From Acidobacteriota bacterium (GTDB taxonomy: Bacteria > Acidobacteriota > Blastocatellia > Chloracidobacteriales > Chloracidobacteriaceae): a DNA stretch of 64,000 nt. Position 1 is the first letter of the stretch, and each line of letters starts with the position of its first letter. The notes under the pieces are model-generated. The model was not told the origin of the DNA and searched no databases. It worked only from the letters and a program-made list of their open reading frames with translations. Of this stretch, positions 52,576-61,715 are shown one piece after another. Both the position numbers and the translations under genes were made by a program. Location of the stretch: positions 1-64,000 of the forward strand of contig JACQXX010000095.1 of the NCBI GenBank assembly GCA_016208495.1. The letters run 5' to 3'.

Positions 52576-53115
52576 TTACTGGGAAAGCTGTGTGAGGTAT
52601 CGGTCCTTGACAATACTCATGTGGTGCAATTCGTGCCCGGCGATCAAACACACCAGCGCCCGAACGCTCACCGGATTATTGTTTGCCGTTCCCCGCCGGA
52701 GCCAGGCATCGGCAGGTAACCCGCTGATCAGACTGACCGTTGCAGCTCGAACCGTGGTGTACTCGGCGAGCAAGTCCGCCCAGGATCGGGCGTCAAACTC
52801 ACCACCAGCCACATAGTCATCCTGCTCAAAACCTTCGATGGGCGTTTGATCCTTGCGGGCAACCCGCAGCAGGCGATATTGAAAAATCCGCTCGGTATCA
52901 ATCAGGTGGCCAAGCACCTGTTTTAAACTCCACTTCTCTTCTGCATAGCGAAAGGCTGACTGGGCTTCCGATACCTGACTGAGTTGCTGGTGGATATCCT
53001 CACCGTGTTTGATCAGAATTTCCAGAATATGACCTTCCGGCACTTTGCTCAGATACATGGTGTGATAGGGCGTGTGTTCATCTGGTTGGGGGCGCGTTGT
53101 AGCATAGGTTGACAT
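52576..53115 (-). CDS. DinB family protein
   Basis: The protein has 179 residues from the ATG at 53115; the frame to 53211 is not supported. WSLKQVLGHLIDTERIFQYR with H70 and AGHELHHMSIVKDRYL with H161 and H165 give the DinB metal pattern (DUF664-like). It is the third DinB protein in the window and closest to the branch called DinB_2. Confidence 0.9.
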   Translation of the reverse strand: MSTYATTRPQPDEHTPYHTMYLSKVPEGHILEILIKHGEDIHQQLSQVSEAQSAFRYAEEKWSLKQVLGHLIDTERIFQYRLLRVARKDQTPIEGFEQDDYVAGGEFDARSWADLLAEYTTVRAATVSLISGLPADAWLRRGTANNNPVSVRALVCLIAGHELHHMSIVKDRYLTQLSQ

Positions 53116-53270
53116 ATAAAAAAATCTCCAAAAGTTGGCGACGAGCACCTGACTGGTTATGATGCGTAAGAAACGCCTGACTGCGAGCGGACGCTTGTTA
53201 TCACAGAGCAATATTGCCCTCCAAGCTCTTTTGCCGACCGCTTTTGGTTTTCATTTTCCAGAGTTTCTCT

Positions 53271-54002
53271 ATGTCTGAATATTACAAATCTGATCTGGCT
53301 TTTATCCATGACACTGGCTTTGCTGATTTTGCCATCACAGCGGCACCTGGAATTTTACAATGCCTGCGCCAACACCAGATTCACCAGGGATTGATCGTTG
53401 ATCTGGGATGTGGAAGCGGCATCTGGGCTGAACAATTACACCGTGCCGGTTATCAAGTCCTTGGCGTTGATATTTCTCCAGCCATGATTGATCTGGCGCG
53501 AAACCGCGTTCCAGAAGCAGACTTTCGGGTTGATTCCCTGTTTCAAGCTGAAATTCCAACTTGTGTTGCGGTAACTTCAATGGGTGAATGTATCAACTAC
53601 TTGTTTGACCCTGAAAACACCAAACATCAAATCACCCAGCTTTTCCAACGGATTTATCAGGCGTTAACTCCAGGCGGCATTTTCATATTTGATATCGCCG
53701 AACCTGGGCAATGTCCACCCAACACAACCATCAAACATTTTACCGAAGGAACTGACTGGCTGGTACTGGTTGAAAAAACAGAAGACCCGGAAACAGCAAC
53801 CCTGACTCGTCGCATCATCACGTTTCGACAGGTTGGTGACCTCTACCGACGGGATGAAGAAATTCATCGGCAACAGCTTTACTGGGCCACCGAACTGGCA
53901 AAAGAGTTGTGTCAGATTGGATTTGAGGTTTACACTTCGCCAAAGTATGGGGATCAACCACTTCCGCCAGTCCGAATGGCACTTATTGCCCGCAAACATT
54001 GA
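53271..54002 (+). CDS. Class I SAM-dependent methyltransferase
   Basis: The protein has 243 residues from the ATG at 53271. Motif I is VDLGCGSGIWAEQLHRAGYQV (about 41-61), then GVDISPAMIDLARNRVPEADF and the motif-IV-like VAVTSMGECINYL. A PPPV-type C-terminus closes it. Small-molecule O- or N-methylation is likely; the substrate is unknown. Confidence 0.9.
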   Translation: MSEYYKSDLAFIHDTGFADFAITAAPGILQCLRQHQIHQGLIVDLGCGSGIWAEQLHRAGYQVLGVDISPAMIDLARNRVPEADFRVDSLFQAEIPTCVAVTSMGECINYLFDPENTKHQITQLFQRIYQALTPGGIFIFDIAEPGQCPPNTTIKHFTEGTDWLVLVEKTEDPETATLTRRIITFRQVGDLYRRDEEIHRQQLYWATELAKELCQIGFEVYTSPKYGDQPLPPVRMALIARKH

Positions 54003-54104
54003 GAGTATCTTCCACGGGTTTAGGCAAATTTTATCGTTAACGTGCCGTTGAAAAGGCCGAACAACGGAAGCAGATCGCCAAAGCGGTTGTGTTTGGTTGG
54101 TGAA

Positions 54105-54205
54105 GACTGAGGGCTGAAGACTTCGGGCTGAAGAAGTCGGGATGGGATTTAAGATTGACCCGATGTCTTCAGCCCCGAGCCTGCGAGCCTTCAGCCCCAG
54201 GCCCT
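54105..54205. repeat. Inverted CTTCAGCCC-type repeat
   Basis: The left arm CTGAGGGCTGAAGACTTCGG and GGGCTGAAGAAGTCGGG faces the right arm CCCGATGTCTTCAGCCC and CCTTCAGCCCC, with the core ATGGGATTTAAGATTGA between. Confidence 0.85.
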
Positions 54206-54247
54206 CAGCCCTTTCAATCATGCTGGAAAGACTTTTCGGAGAAAATC

Positions 54248-54625
54248 ATGTCATCAACCGTCAAAAAATCTCCTCGCATCACACAAATTTCCTGGGGACA
54301 CATCGAAGTCGAAGGACTCGGCGCCGGAAAAGATTTTAAGCTCTTCCCTGGCGGCGGACGCGAATGGGACTGGAATGAAACCGGAACGCGCCACGTGCCG
54401 GGCATTCAACCGACGGATGTCCAGGAATTACTTGATCACGGCAGCCAGGTGATTGTGCTTTCACGCGGAATGCACCTGGTGCTTCAGACACATCCGCAAA
54501 CGTTGAAACTGCTAAAAGAAAAGAATATCCAGGTCCACATCGCGGAAACCAAAGCCGCCGTGGTGCTCTATAACAAACTGGCTGAAACCGAACTGGTTGG
54601 CGGGCTGTTTCATTCGACTTGTTGA
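54248..54625 (+). CDS. Mth938-like domain protein
   Basis: The protein has 125 residues from the ATG at 54248. The pattern is ISWGHIEVEGLGAGKDFKLFPGGGREWDWNETGTRHVPGI with a final LVGGLFHSTC. It matches the Mth938-like (NDUFAF3-related) family of small alpha/beta proteins with undefined bacterial function. It follows a repeat block and precedes a heptamer array, convergent with a zinc-ribbon gene. Confidence 0.88.
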   Translation: MSSTVKKSPRITQISWGHIEVEGLGAGKDFKLFPGGGREWDWNETGTRHVPGIQPTDVQELLDHGSQVIVLSRGMHLVLQTHPQTLKLLKEKNIQVHIAETKAAVVLYNKLAETELVGGLFHSTC

Positions 54626-54670
54626 GAGTAAGTAGGCGAGCAGCGAGTCATCAATCCAGGAAAAGGGAGA

Positions 54671-54756
54671 GGGTTTCGAAAACCCGGAACCCGGAACCCG
54701 GAACCCGGAACCCGGAACCCGGAACCCGGAACCCGGAACCCGGAACCCGGAACCCG
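54671..54756. repeat. GGAACCC heptamer array (11 tracts)
   Basis: TTTCGAAAACCCGG at 54674-54687 is the conserved junction. CCC then recurs every 7 nt from 54683 to 54753. It fills most of the space between two convergent stop codons and ends at the stop of the zinc-ribbon gene. Confidence 0.92.
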
Positions 54757-54981
54757 CTATTTTTTCAGATACGTCGTGTGCATCCGCATTTGGCCACACT
54801 TTTGACAGTGCACCATCCGGCGCGGATTCCCTTTTGCTTTCCAGCGAAGACCTCCGGCTTCCCAGACCGACATTTCGTAGCTGCACGTTTCGCATTTCAT
54901 CATCCAGGCACGAGACTCAGCTTCCATTGAAATGGCCCAGGATTTTGGAACAATTGACAAAATGATATTGCGGACTCCCAT
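54757..54981 (-). CDS. Small CxxC zinc-ribbon protein
   Basis: The protein has 74 residues from the ATG at 54981. Two knuckles are visible: CETCSYEMSVWEAGGLRWKA and HCQKCGQMRMHTTYL, each C-x2-C and about 27 residues apart. It may bind nucleic acid or protein. The N-terminus (MGVRNIILSIVPKSW) is hydrophobic but short. No family recognised. Confidence 0.7.
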   Translation of the reverse strand: MGVRNIILSIVPKSWAISMEAESRAWMMKCETCSYEMSVWEAGGLRWKAKGNPRRMVHCQKCGQMRMHTTYLKK

Positions 54982-55070
54982 AGGCAATACTCCTTTTGTA
55001 AATATGGTGAGACTCAACTCTTACCGGCAATCGACCACTCATTTCAAGTTCTATTTATGAAAACGCCCGG

Positions 55071-55363
55071 TTGTGGAAAGACTGTTTGATCTTGCTTTTC
55101 CCGTCCGGAGGACGATGGAGAGTAGCCGGTGGTCGCGCAGCTTTGGGCGCTACCACCGGACCACGGCCCAGTTTCATCCCGCGCCCGGATGGGCGCTGGA
55201 AGATTTTGTCGGTCAGGTCCTCGATTCTGCAAACCCGTTGGGAGTTTGATCCAGCGCCCATCCGGGCGCGAATCGTCTTGGCCTGCATTCCGGAGGGCGC
55301 GCCTCAAAGCAGGCTTCCCTCCGGCTACTATCCGGCGCCCATCCGGGCGAAAACCGACTCAGA
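55071..55363. repeat. GCCCATCCGGGC hairpins and CCGGTGGT elements
   Basis: GCGCCCGGATGGGCGC (about 55181), GCGCCCATCCGGGCGC (about 55254) and GGCGCCCATCCGGGCGAAAA (about 55334) are REP-like hairpins. Near 55115-55155, AGCCGGTGGT...CTACCACCGGA belongs to the family of the 920-1101 element. No gene was seen in 54982-55363. Confidence 0.8.
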
Positions 55364-55987
55364 TTAGCGTTGCTCCACGAGTTTGAATCGCTTGATTTTG
55401 GCTCTTTCAAAATCTGGAAACTCGTTGAGATAACGTGTTCCCTTGCCTGTTTCCAGATTTATGACAAATTTTGCCTCATAACTTCCTGCCCCATCACCTC
55501 CGCTAAAGGTTACTGTGATTGTCTCTGCATCAGACTGAAACTGAAATGCCGAATTGACATATCTAGAACCAAAGTGGGGTTCAAACAGCGACCTATACAC
55601 AGAGTGAGGAACCTCAAATACTTTCCCGGCATGTTTGATGTGAAAAAACTCGATTTCTTCATCTGGAATACTGCCGTCAACACCACTGTGATGAACCCCG
55701 TCCACTTTTATCAAAGCCGGATATTCTGCGTCTCGATAAAACGTGAGCCGGTGTTTGGTTCGATCAAACGGGCGAAACCCGATCTCAACGGTACAGAGCG
55801 AATTGGTTTGGACAGCTACTCCAGTTCGAGCCGGTGGAGGCCCAGGACGGACAGGCGTTTCCATCACACTTTTTTGGACCGGCGTGGTGGTTGGGAGAAC
55901 TGGCAGTGGCTGTTTGTTGCGTTCTGGAATGAAAAAAGCAATGAGCAGGAGAAGGACCACCAACAAAGCAATTCGCCAATAGCGCAT
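55364..55987 (-). CDS. Membrane-anchored hypothetical protein
   Basis: The protein has 207 residues from the ATG at 55987, which has GGAG upstream. The N-terminal anchor is MRYWRIALLVVLLLLIAFFI. A Pro-rich linker (about 28-60) leads to a beta-rich domain (CTVEIGFRPFDRTKHRLTFYRD, FFHIKHAGKVFEVPHSVYR). Family unknown. It is in line with the zinc-ribbon gene upstream, 28 bp away. Confidence 0.72.
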   Translation of the reverse strand: MRYWRIALLVVLLLLIAFFIPERNKQPLPVLPTTTPVQKSVMETPVRPGPPPARTGVAVQTNSLCTVEIGFRPFDRTKHRLTFYRDAEYPALIKVDGVHHSGVDGSIPDEEIEFFHIKHAGKVFEVPHSVYRSLFEPHFGSRYVNSAFQFQSDAETITVTFSGGDGAGSYEAKFVINLETGKGTRYLNEFPDFERAKIKRFKLVEQR

Positions 55988-56015
55988 AAATAGAACTCCA
56001 GATTCCTTCATCAAT

Positions 56016-56591
56016 TCAAAAAATACTGAAGACTTCTCCTACCCATCCGCTCAAACAAATACACACCTCCCCTTCAAGGTCAGATGAATTGGAAGAAACA
56101 CTCAAGGTCACAATGAAACGAAGCAGAAAAAACAGGATGATTGGCCCGCTGGCAATCAAGGTCCCAAGAAAAAATGCTCGAAGGCTCCGTTGATATACCG
56201 CAGCATCAAGAGCGAACACCATTCCAATCCCTGGTAAAACAAAAAACAAGCCCGTGGCCAGTTGAAAAAACATCTCTCCAGGATCTTGGGAAAAACGAAG
56301 CTCCCTGACGATAACTCCAAGTATATAAATTATATACGGGCTGATTGCCGCCATTACAAAACGCTCAGAGAAGATTTCATATGCCTGCTGCTCCGAGTCG
56401 GCATAACGCCTGAGAAACATTGGGGTTTCAACCGGTATCACCGCCGCAGGTGATGGCTTCAGCGAGGTTGGAACGCCATCGCACCGGAAACAGTGGTTGG
56501 TTTCCGGGATAAAACTATCTGACTGATGGCAAATTTCACACCGCCGAGCCAGAGTTTCCTGTTTGATTGAAAAGCCAGAATTGGTTGCCAT
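56016..56591 (-). CDS. Zinc-ribbon membrane protein, CHQ family
   Basis: The 191-residue protein has ARRCEICHQSDSFIPETNHCFRCD at residues 15-38 and four transmembrane segments (about 80-165). It is very close to the 57750-58250 protein over its first 75 residues (MATNxGFSIKQETLARRC, PVETPMFLRxYAD), pointing to recent duplication. The C-terminus differs and is Ser/Cys rich. Function unknown. Confidence 0.8.
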   Translation of the reverse strand: MATNSGFSIKQETLARRCEICHQSDSFIPETNHCFRCDGVPTSLKPSPAAVIPVETPMFLRRYADSEQQAYEIFSERFVMAAISPYIIYILGVIVRELRFSQDPGEMFFQLATGLFFVLPGIGMVFALDAAVYQRSLRAFFLGTLIASGPIILFFLLRFIVTLSVSSNSSDLEGEVCICLSGWVGEVFSIF

Positions 56592-56640
56592 ACATGGCCC
56601 CCTGCTTGATTGAAGGTAGAAGTTTTTGTGTCCAGATGAT

Positions 56641-57282
56641 TTATGAACTGTGAGTCAGGTCCGAATTTGGGTGAAACCAGTTTCGAACCAGCATCCAACA
56701 ACCGGCGATGAAGAGCCCAACCAGTGCGATATTGAGAACAGCCAGCTCTTCGGGCAGGAGTGAACCGCCCCTGCGTCGCATCCGCAACAGTTCTGAGCCA
56801 TTGAAAAATAAAAAATGGTATTCCACAAAGCTCATACCAAAACGACGCTCAATCGCCTGAGCACCAGGCAAATGATTGATACAATTTAAGATGTCATCAA
56901 ATACCGGTCGAGAGATAAATTGCAGTCCAAGAAAAACACCAAGCCAGACCCACCTTCTGATCTTTGTCCAGATCGCATAATCACGAAAAAAAGCCGCGAG
57001 AACCAGCAGGGCCAAAACAGCCAGCCCTCCCGACGGAAATCCCCACCACGCAACAATGGCCCAGACACTCATCATGGTGAAAAAGAGCCGCACCATCCAG
57101 GAACGATCCAATACACCTGGCGGCCAGTATTCGACTCCGGCCATCACAAACATGAGAAACAGCGCGAGCCCAAGTCCAAAGGGGCGACAGGCCGGATCAT
57201 CGGTTATCCACGGCACAGTCAGGGAAGCCACGAGGCTGACGATGAACGTGACCACGCCGTGATTCCATTTGTATTTCAGCAT
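56641..57282 (-). CDS. Integral membrane protein
   Basis: The protein has 213 residues from the ATG at 57282. It has at least five hydrophobic segments (VVTFIVSLVASLTVPWI, LGLALFLMFVMAG, MSVWAIVAWWGFPSGGLAVLALLVL, WVWLGVFLGLQF and the C-terminal helix). No family recognised. It overlaps no other gene and is probably in one unit with the 57312-57716 gene. Confidence 0.7.
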   Translation of the reverse strand: MLKYKWNHGVVTFIVSLVASLTVPWITDDPACRPFGLGLALFLMFVMAGVEYWPPGVLDRSWMVRLFFTMMSVWAIVAWWGFPSGGLAVLALLVLAAFFRDYAIWTKIRRWVWLGVFLGLQFISRPVFDDILNCINHLPGAQAIERRFGMSFVEYHFLFFNGSELLRMRRRGGSLLPEELAVLNIALVGLFIAGCWMLVRNWFHPNSDLTHSS

Positions 57283-57311
57283 TGTGGGTCGCCCTTTCGC
57301 ATTTCTGGACC

Positions 57312-57716
57312 TCAATCACTCAGCCAGTTCAACAAATATCCGGAGTTCATTCCGAGGCATCCAACCACAGCCACAACCCCAAAAATGAAGAGCCCCCAGC
57401 GGCGTTTGTACTCCTGGCGGGTCAGCATCGGGCTCAGAACAATCGTCACCAACGGCCACGACGGAACATAAATCACCGACGTAAAAAAGCCCATCATGAC
57501 ACTTCCCATCAGTGCCTGGTAAAACCATCCCGACCCAATCAGAAATGGATCATCCCGCCACGGCACGGGCCAGCGTCCCAGCACACGTGAACTGTACCAG
57601 AGCAGCATCCCCAACAACGCCAACCAGATCCACGGCCAAAGCGCCAAGCCAAGATGGATATGCCGGGCAAGTTTCATTCCAGCGGTATAGTCTTGATCAA
57701 AAGCTGGGGTAGTCAT
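57312..57716 (-). CDS. Integral membrane protein
   Basis: The 134-residue protein has four hydrophobic segments (WPWIWLALLGMLLWYSS, SVMMGFFTSVIYVPSWPLV, FIFGVVAVVGC and neighbours). No soluble domain. It precedes the 56641-57282 gene by 29 bp. Function unknown. Confidence 0.7.
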   Translation of the reverse strand: MTTPAFDQDYTAGMKLARHIHLGLALWPWIWLALLGMLLWYSSRVLGRWPVPWRDDPFLIGSGWFYQALMGSVMMGFFTSVIYVPSWPLVTIVLSPMLTRQEYKRRWGLFIFGVVAVVGCLGMNSGYLLNWLSD

Positions 57717-57749
57717 TGGCTCTTCTTAATATTCAATGGATGGTGAAGT

Positions 57750-58250
57750 TCAAGCCGTGGCAACTGCAAAGATGAACAGTGTCAAGGCACAAAATAGAAT
57801 CGGCCCGCTGGCAATCAAGGTCCAGATAAAGAGTTTTCGAATGCTTTTTCCTTCCGTGTAAAGCCCAATGAGCAAAACCATCCCAAGCACTGGAACAACA
57901 AAAAATAACCCAAGTGCCAGTTGGGCAAGAAGCTCTCCGATACTTCTAGGAAAACCAAGCTCCTTACTCAAGATCCCAAGCGTGAGCAGCACATACGGAC
58001 TCGCTGCCACCATTACCAAACGTTCAGAGAAGATTTCATGAGCCTGCTGGTCGAAGTCGGCATAACCCCTCAGAAACATTGGAGTTTCAACTGGTATCAC
58101 TGCCGCTGGTGATGGTTCTGGTGAGGTTGGGACTCCGTCACACCGGGAGCAATGATTGGTTTCCGGGATAAAACTGTCTGACTGGTGGCAAATTTCACAC
58201 CGCCGAGCCAGGGTTTCCTGTTTGATTGAAAAGCCAGGATTGGTCGCCAT
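57750..58250 (-). CDS. Zinc-ribbon membrane protein, CHQ family
   Basis: The protein has 166 residues from the ATG at 58250; the longer frame reads through repeat sequence and is not used. ARRCEICHQSDSFIPETNHCSRCD is the ribbon. Transmembrane segments lie at about 82-160. It is nearly identical in its first 75 residues to the 56016-56591 gene, while the membrane parts have diverged. The two copies bracket the pair of small membrane genes at 56641-57716. Confidence 0.8.
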   Translation of the reverse strand: MATNPGFSIKQETLARRCEICHQSDSFIPETNHCSRCDGVPTSPEPSPAAVIPVETPMFLRGYADFDQQAHEIFSERLVMVAASPYVLLTLGILSKELGFPRSIGELLAQLALGLFFVVPVLGMVLLIGLYTEGKSIRKLFIWTLIASGPILFCALTLFIFAVATA

Positions 58251-58309
58251 AGGCAGTACCTCCGCAGGCTTTGACACCAGAAAATGGCAAATGGACCAGA
58301 AAAAAGACA

Positions 58310-58619
58310 ACTGACAAAGTGACAAGGTGACAAATGACAAGGTGACAAATGACAAGGTGACAGGGTGACAAATGACAAGGTGACAGGGCAAGAGACGGTG
58401 ACAGGGCATAAGCGCCGGGATAAGGATTTGAGGCCCGGAGGGTCGTTGTGTAATAGCCGTGGTGCGAAGCCCACGGTCTGTGGCAAGGAATGACAAGGTG
58501 ACCATGGTTTGCTAAGTGCTCACTTGCCACCTTGTCATCCTGTCACCTTGTCACCTTGTCACCTTGTCACCCTGTCACCCTTCACCTTGTCACCCTGTCA
58601 CCTTGTCATCTTGTCAGTT
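58310..58619. repeat. Inverted GTGACAAG arrays with conserved core
   Basis: The left array is GACAAGGTGACAAATGACAA-type units (58310-58395). A partial MITE (58407-58483) interrupts it. Then a core, CATGGTTTGCTAAGTGCTCA, is followed by TTGCCACCTTGTCA and a right array of CACCTTGTCAC units. The same core and layout occur at 62567-62700. The array ends at the stop codon of the cyclase gene. Confidence 0.92.
58407..58483. repeat. Partial CATAAG-type MITE
   Basis: CATAAGCGCCGGGATAAG at 58407-58424 is the left terminal repeat, one mismatch from the 48692 copy. The interior is kept to about 58483 (GCCGTGGTGCGAAGCCCACG) and the right terminus is missing. It lies inside the GTGACAAG array. Confidence 0.85.
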
Positions 58620-60596
58620 TTACCGTCGGTTCAACCGTTGAACGACAGCCGGCTCAATTTTTTTGACCACGACCACAACTCCAGGGATGGACAGATTGAT
58701 CTGGCATTGGAGTGACAAGTGATTTGCTGTGGACAGGTCATTTTCCTTCAGCGTGACTGCTAAATTTTCGGGGTGCAGGTTTTCAACAATGCTTTTTGGC
58801 CCTTCAACCTCAACAGTCACCGTCCTGGGCGAAAATTGGAACGATTCTGAAAAAGGGGTGCTTCGAATTGGGACACCGGCAAATTGACGAATGATGGATG
58901 CTTGCTGGATATTGACCATCACATCCACTTCCTGAGCCGCCGGACTCAAAATTTCAATTCGTGGGTCACGCACATCAATTTTATACCGATCTCGGAAGGA
59001 AATTCGCCGGTTATCAAGCAAAATAGTCTCTGTTCCAACACTCTGCAATGCGGCAATCTGGCTTTCAGGTCCCCGAAGCGTCGTCACTGATGGTGAAGTG
59101 GTGACTCCGGCCACCTGAAAATCAGATGGTGGAAACCCACGAAAACTCGGCTTGATCTCAATCTGGCGTTCGACGACACGCTCTAAATTGACCGTCATGC
59201 GGGGTGGGTTGCACTCCAAAATCTCCACATTGTCCGGTTTTTTGATGACAACATCGCCATCCTGTTCGCGAATCCGAATGACGGCTTCACCGGGGCCTTT
59301 GGCTCCCATTGGCACTTGAATTGTGAACGACTCAGGGCGAAGACGTTCGATGACGTCTCGTGGTCCCCGAACCCGCAAACTGACGAACTCAACACTGTCA
59401 CGATTGCTGATGGTGAGGGTGCTTGAGACATTCTCAAAGACAACCGGTACTCCGCGAATATTGTAGGCAATCGCGTCCTGCTGATTGGTCACCGAAACCC
59501 ACAACGCCAGCGTCAGGGAACCGGCAATCAGCTTCAATTTTCCATTTTTGAATAAATAGTCGTCCGCGACGTGGCGAATGGACGCCCACCAGCTACGGCC
59601 TTCAAATCGGAATGCCCCAAGGTTCAAGCCTCCCATTTCTCGAAAGCGCTTGACTGACGGTACGGGGCCGCTGGTCGTCAAAATTGGCGTCCCGGATGGC
59701 GGTGTTTCAGAAGGAACATCAGATGACGAATTTTCAGGTGTAATTGAAATATCGCTGCCAAATGTCCGGCGGTAATACCGTCGCCGTGGCTGATCCGCAA
59801 CTTGCGACAAATCCATCGCCCGTGACAACGCCAGCCGGAGCTTACGACTGTCCAGATTGCGCGTGATTTGTCCCTGTTCAATGCTGGAGATCACCCCGGT
59901 TTCTTCAGAGACAACAATGACAAACGCATCGCTTTCTTCAGAAATCCCAATCGCCGCCCGGTGTCGAGTGCCCAGTTCCTTTGAAAGTCGTGGGTTGAGC
60001 GTCAAGGGTAAGAAACAACTGGCTGCGGCAATCCGGCGATTGCGGATAATGACCGCACCGTCATGAAGCGGCGCGTTGGTGTTGAAAATATTGACCAGCA
60101 AGTCATAACTCAGAACCGCATCCATCCGAACACCCCGGTTAATGTAATTCTGCAGCCCGATGGTCCGTTCAAAGACGATCAACGCTCCGATTTTCTGAGC
60201 TGAAAATGTCGTCGTGGCGAGGATGATTTCATCAAAGGTATCGAGTGGCTTTTTCTCGCGCTTCTGACGAAAGAGAAATGAATTGCCCAGATTTTTTCCA
60301 AAATGGGTCAGCGCGGCCCGGATCTCAGATTGAAACAGGACAATGATGCCAAACCCGACATAAAACATCGCTGTTCGCATCAAAAACTGTAGCGTGTCCA
60401 GATGGAGTACTTTTGAAACAACATACAGCACCGCGACCACGGCAATCCCAGTCGCCATTTGCACGGCGCGGGTATCCCTGACCAGCTTGAGAATCTCATA
60501 GATGATGATAAATACCAGAACAATATCAATGAGATGCGTGATCCAAGACTGGGCAAATGGGCGCTGAAGTTGCAGGTACTCCAACCACTCCATCAT
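58620..60596 (-). CDS. Diadenylate cyclase fused to YbbR-like repeats
   Basis: The protein has 658 residues from the ATG at 60596, with AGGGAG upstream; a GTG at 60635 is the alternative. Residues 1-90 hold three transmembrane helices. The DisA_N cyclase domain follows, with DGA at 179-181 and RHR at 211-213, the catalytic motifs for c-di-AMP synthesis. A linker and one more transmembrane helix (about 365-385) lead to about three YbbR-like domains (375-655). In Firmicutes these are separate genes, cdaA and cdaR; here they form one chain. The gene ends against a GTGACAAG array. Confidence 0.92.
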   Translation of the reverse strand: MMEWLEYLQLQRPFAQSWITHLIDIVLVFIIIYEILKLVRDTRAVQMATGIAVVAVLYVVSKVLHLDTLQFLMRTAMFYVGFGIIVLFQSEIRAALTHFGKNLGNSFLFRQKREKKPLDTFDEIILATTTFSAQKIGALIVFERTIGLQNYINRGVRMDAVLSYDLLVNIFNTNAPLHDGAVIIRNRRIAAASCFLPLTLNPRLSKELGTRHRAAIGISEESDAFVIVVSEETGVISSIEQGQITRNLDSRKLRLALSRAMDLSQVADQPRRRYYRRTFGSDISITPENSSSDVPSETPPSGTPILTTSGPVPSVKRFREMGGLNLGAFRFEGRSWWASIRHVADDYLFKNGKLKLIAGSLTLALWVSVTNQQDAIAYNIRGVPVVFENVSSTLTISNRDSVEFVSLRVRGPRDVIERLRPESFTIQVPMGAKGPGEAVIRIREQDGDVVIKKPDNVEILECNPPRMTVNLERVVERQIEIKPSFRGFPPSDFQVAGVTTSPSVTTLRGPESQIAALQSVGTETILLDNRRISFRDRYKIDVRDPRIEILSPAAQEVDVMVNIQQASIIRQFAGVPIRSTPFSESFQFSPRTVTVEVEGPKSIVENLHPENLAVTLKENDLSTANHLSLQCQINLSIPGVVVVVKKIEPAVVQRLNRR

Positions 60597-61126
60597 TATC
60601 GAGTCATCTCCCTTCCCAAGATGTTCAGAGAACACCTTGGTATCGAATAGTGCAACCAGTTGCGGTGTAGTGTGATTTCAACCAAAGAAGATAAATCTTA
60701 TTATTGTGGTACAGGTGAGGATAATCAAGTTGCGTTCCAAAACCAAATAAAACCTACGGACAAATTGATTTTTTACCTTACCACTTGTTTTTCAATGATT
60801 TATAACGAACGAGCCTGTGCATTGCCGCTGGTTGATCAGTCAAATTCCGGCCTTTTTGAGGAATTCCGGCCTTCATCTTCAAAAAAATGGAATTTTGTGT
60901 TCGCGGAAAGGAACCCGCACGAGTGAGGTGTGAAATGGGGGGTGCGATGCGTGCGATCCGTTGAAACGTTGCATACTTTCGGCTCTGAGTTCTTGAAAAA
61001 GACGCGATTCCCCACGCACTCCCACGCCCTGACGCCTTGTTTTTTTGGAGCGAACCACCAATAATCCGCCGTTTTCGAGATCTACCGGATCATTCACATG
61101 ATTCTGACTTCCGTTCAGGGTTCTTC
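60597..61126. other. Gene-free 530-bp divergent region
   Basis: Short frames here (for example 60660-60926) have no site or recognisable composition. It lies between the cyclase gene (minus) and the ICMT-like gene (plus) and presumably contains both promoters. I found no riboswitch-like fold by eye and no repeat family. Confidence 0.5.
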
Positions 61127-61711
61127 ATGTCATCAAACGTCTTGTCTCAACCCGTTTCAACCAGTGACCGACTGCAACATATTGCACAGCGGATCCGAGT
61201 ACCATCAGGATTTGTGTTAAGCGGCCTCTATCTGTATTTTGCCCGACCTTCCCTGCTGGTGGTGGTGATTGGCGGTGTGATTTCCCTGCTTGGGCTCTTG
61301 ACCCGAGCCTGGGCGTCAGGTCACCTGCGAAAAAATGAAACACTTGCCACCAGCGGTCCATACGCATTGACCCGCAACCCACTCTATCTCGGGAGCTTCC
61401 TGATGGGTATCGGATGTGCGGTGGCTGGCGGCAACCTCTGGATTGCACTGGGGCTGATTGCTTTTTTCCTCATGATCTATCTGCCAGTCATGCAGGCCGA
61501 AGCCCGTCACCTGACTCAGATTTTCCCTGATGACTATCCAGTATATGCAACTCAGGTGCCGTTGCTTCTGCCGAAGTTAACGGTCTTGCCAGCAGCCTTA
61601 CAGTCCCCCTTTAACCTTCAACTCTATCTTCGCTATCGTGAATACCGGGCGGCTCTGGGGCTCTTTGCGGTGTTTGCGTTCCTGGCGATTCGGATGTACG
61701 AGAAATTCTGA
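61127..61711 (+). CDS. Isoprenylcysteine carboxyl methyltransferase-like protein
   Basis: The protein has 194 residues from the ATG at 61127. Transmembrane helices flank the conserved GHLRKNETLATSGPYALTRNPLYLG segment, with the family's R-N-P-x-Y-x-G motif, and the cytoplasmic MQAEARHLTQIFPDDYPVYATQVPLLLPK, with E-x-x-L...F-x-x-Y-x-x-Y. These are the ICMT/PEMT signatures. The membrane substrate (a lipid or isoprenylated molecule) is unknown. Confidence 0.9.
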   Translation: MSSNVLSQPVSTSDRLQHIAQRIRVPSGFVLSGLYLYFARPSLLVVVIGGVISLLGLLTRAWASGHLRKNETLATSGPYALTRNPLYLGSFLMGIGCAVAGGNLWIALGLIAFFLMIYLPVMQAEARHLTQIFPDDYPVYATQVPLLLPKLTVLPAALQSPFNLQLYLRYREYRAALGLFAVFAFLAIRMYEKF

Positions 61712-61715
61712 TTGA

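Noticed and set aside
55071-55386. Frames reading GCCCATCCGGGC hairpins as protein
   Set aside because: They are repeat sequence with no site and no family match.
60660-60926. An 88-residue frame upstream of the cyclase gene
   Set aside because: No site, no recognisable composition or domain; it is probably chance.
60597-61126. A c-di-AMP riboswitch near the cyclase gene
   Set aside because: No ydaO-type conserved core was found by eye; such switches also usually precede transport or cell-wall genes.
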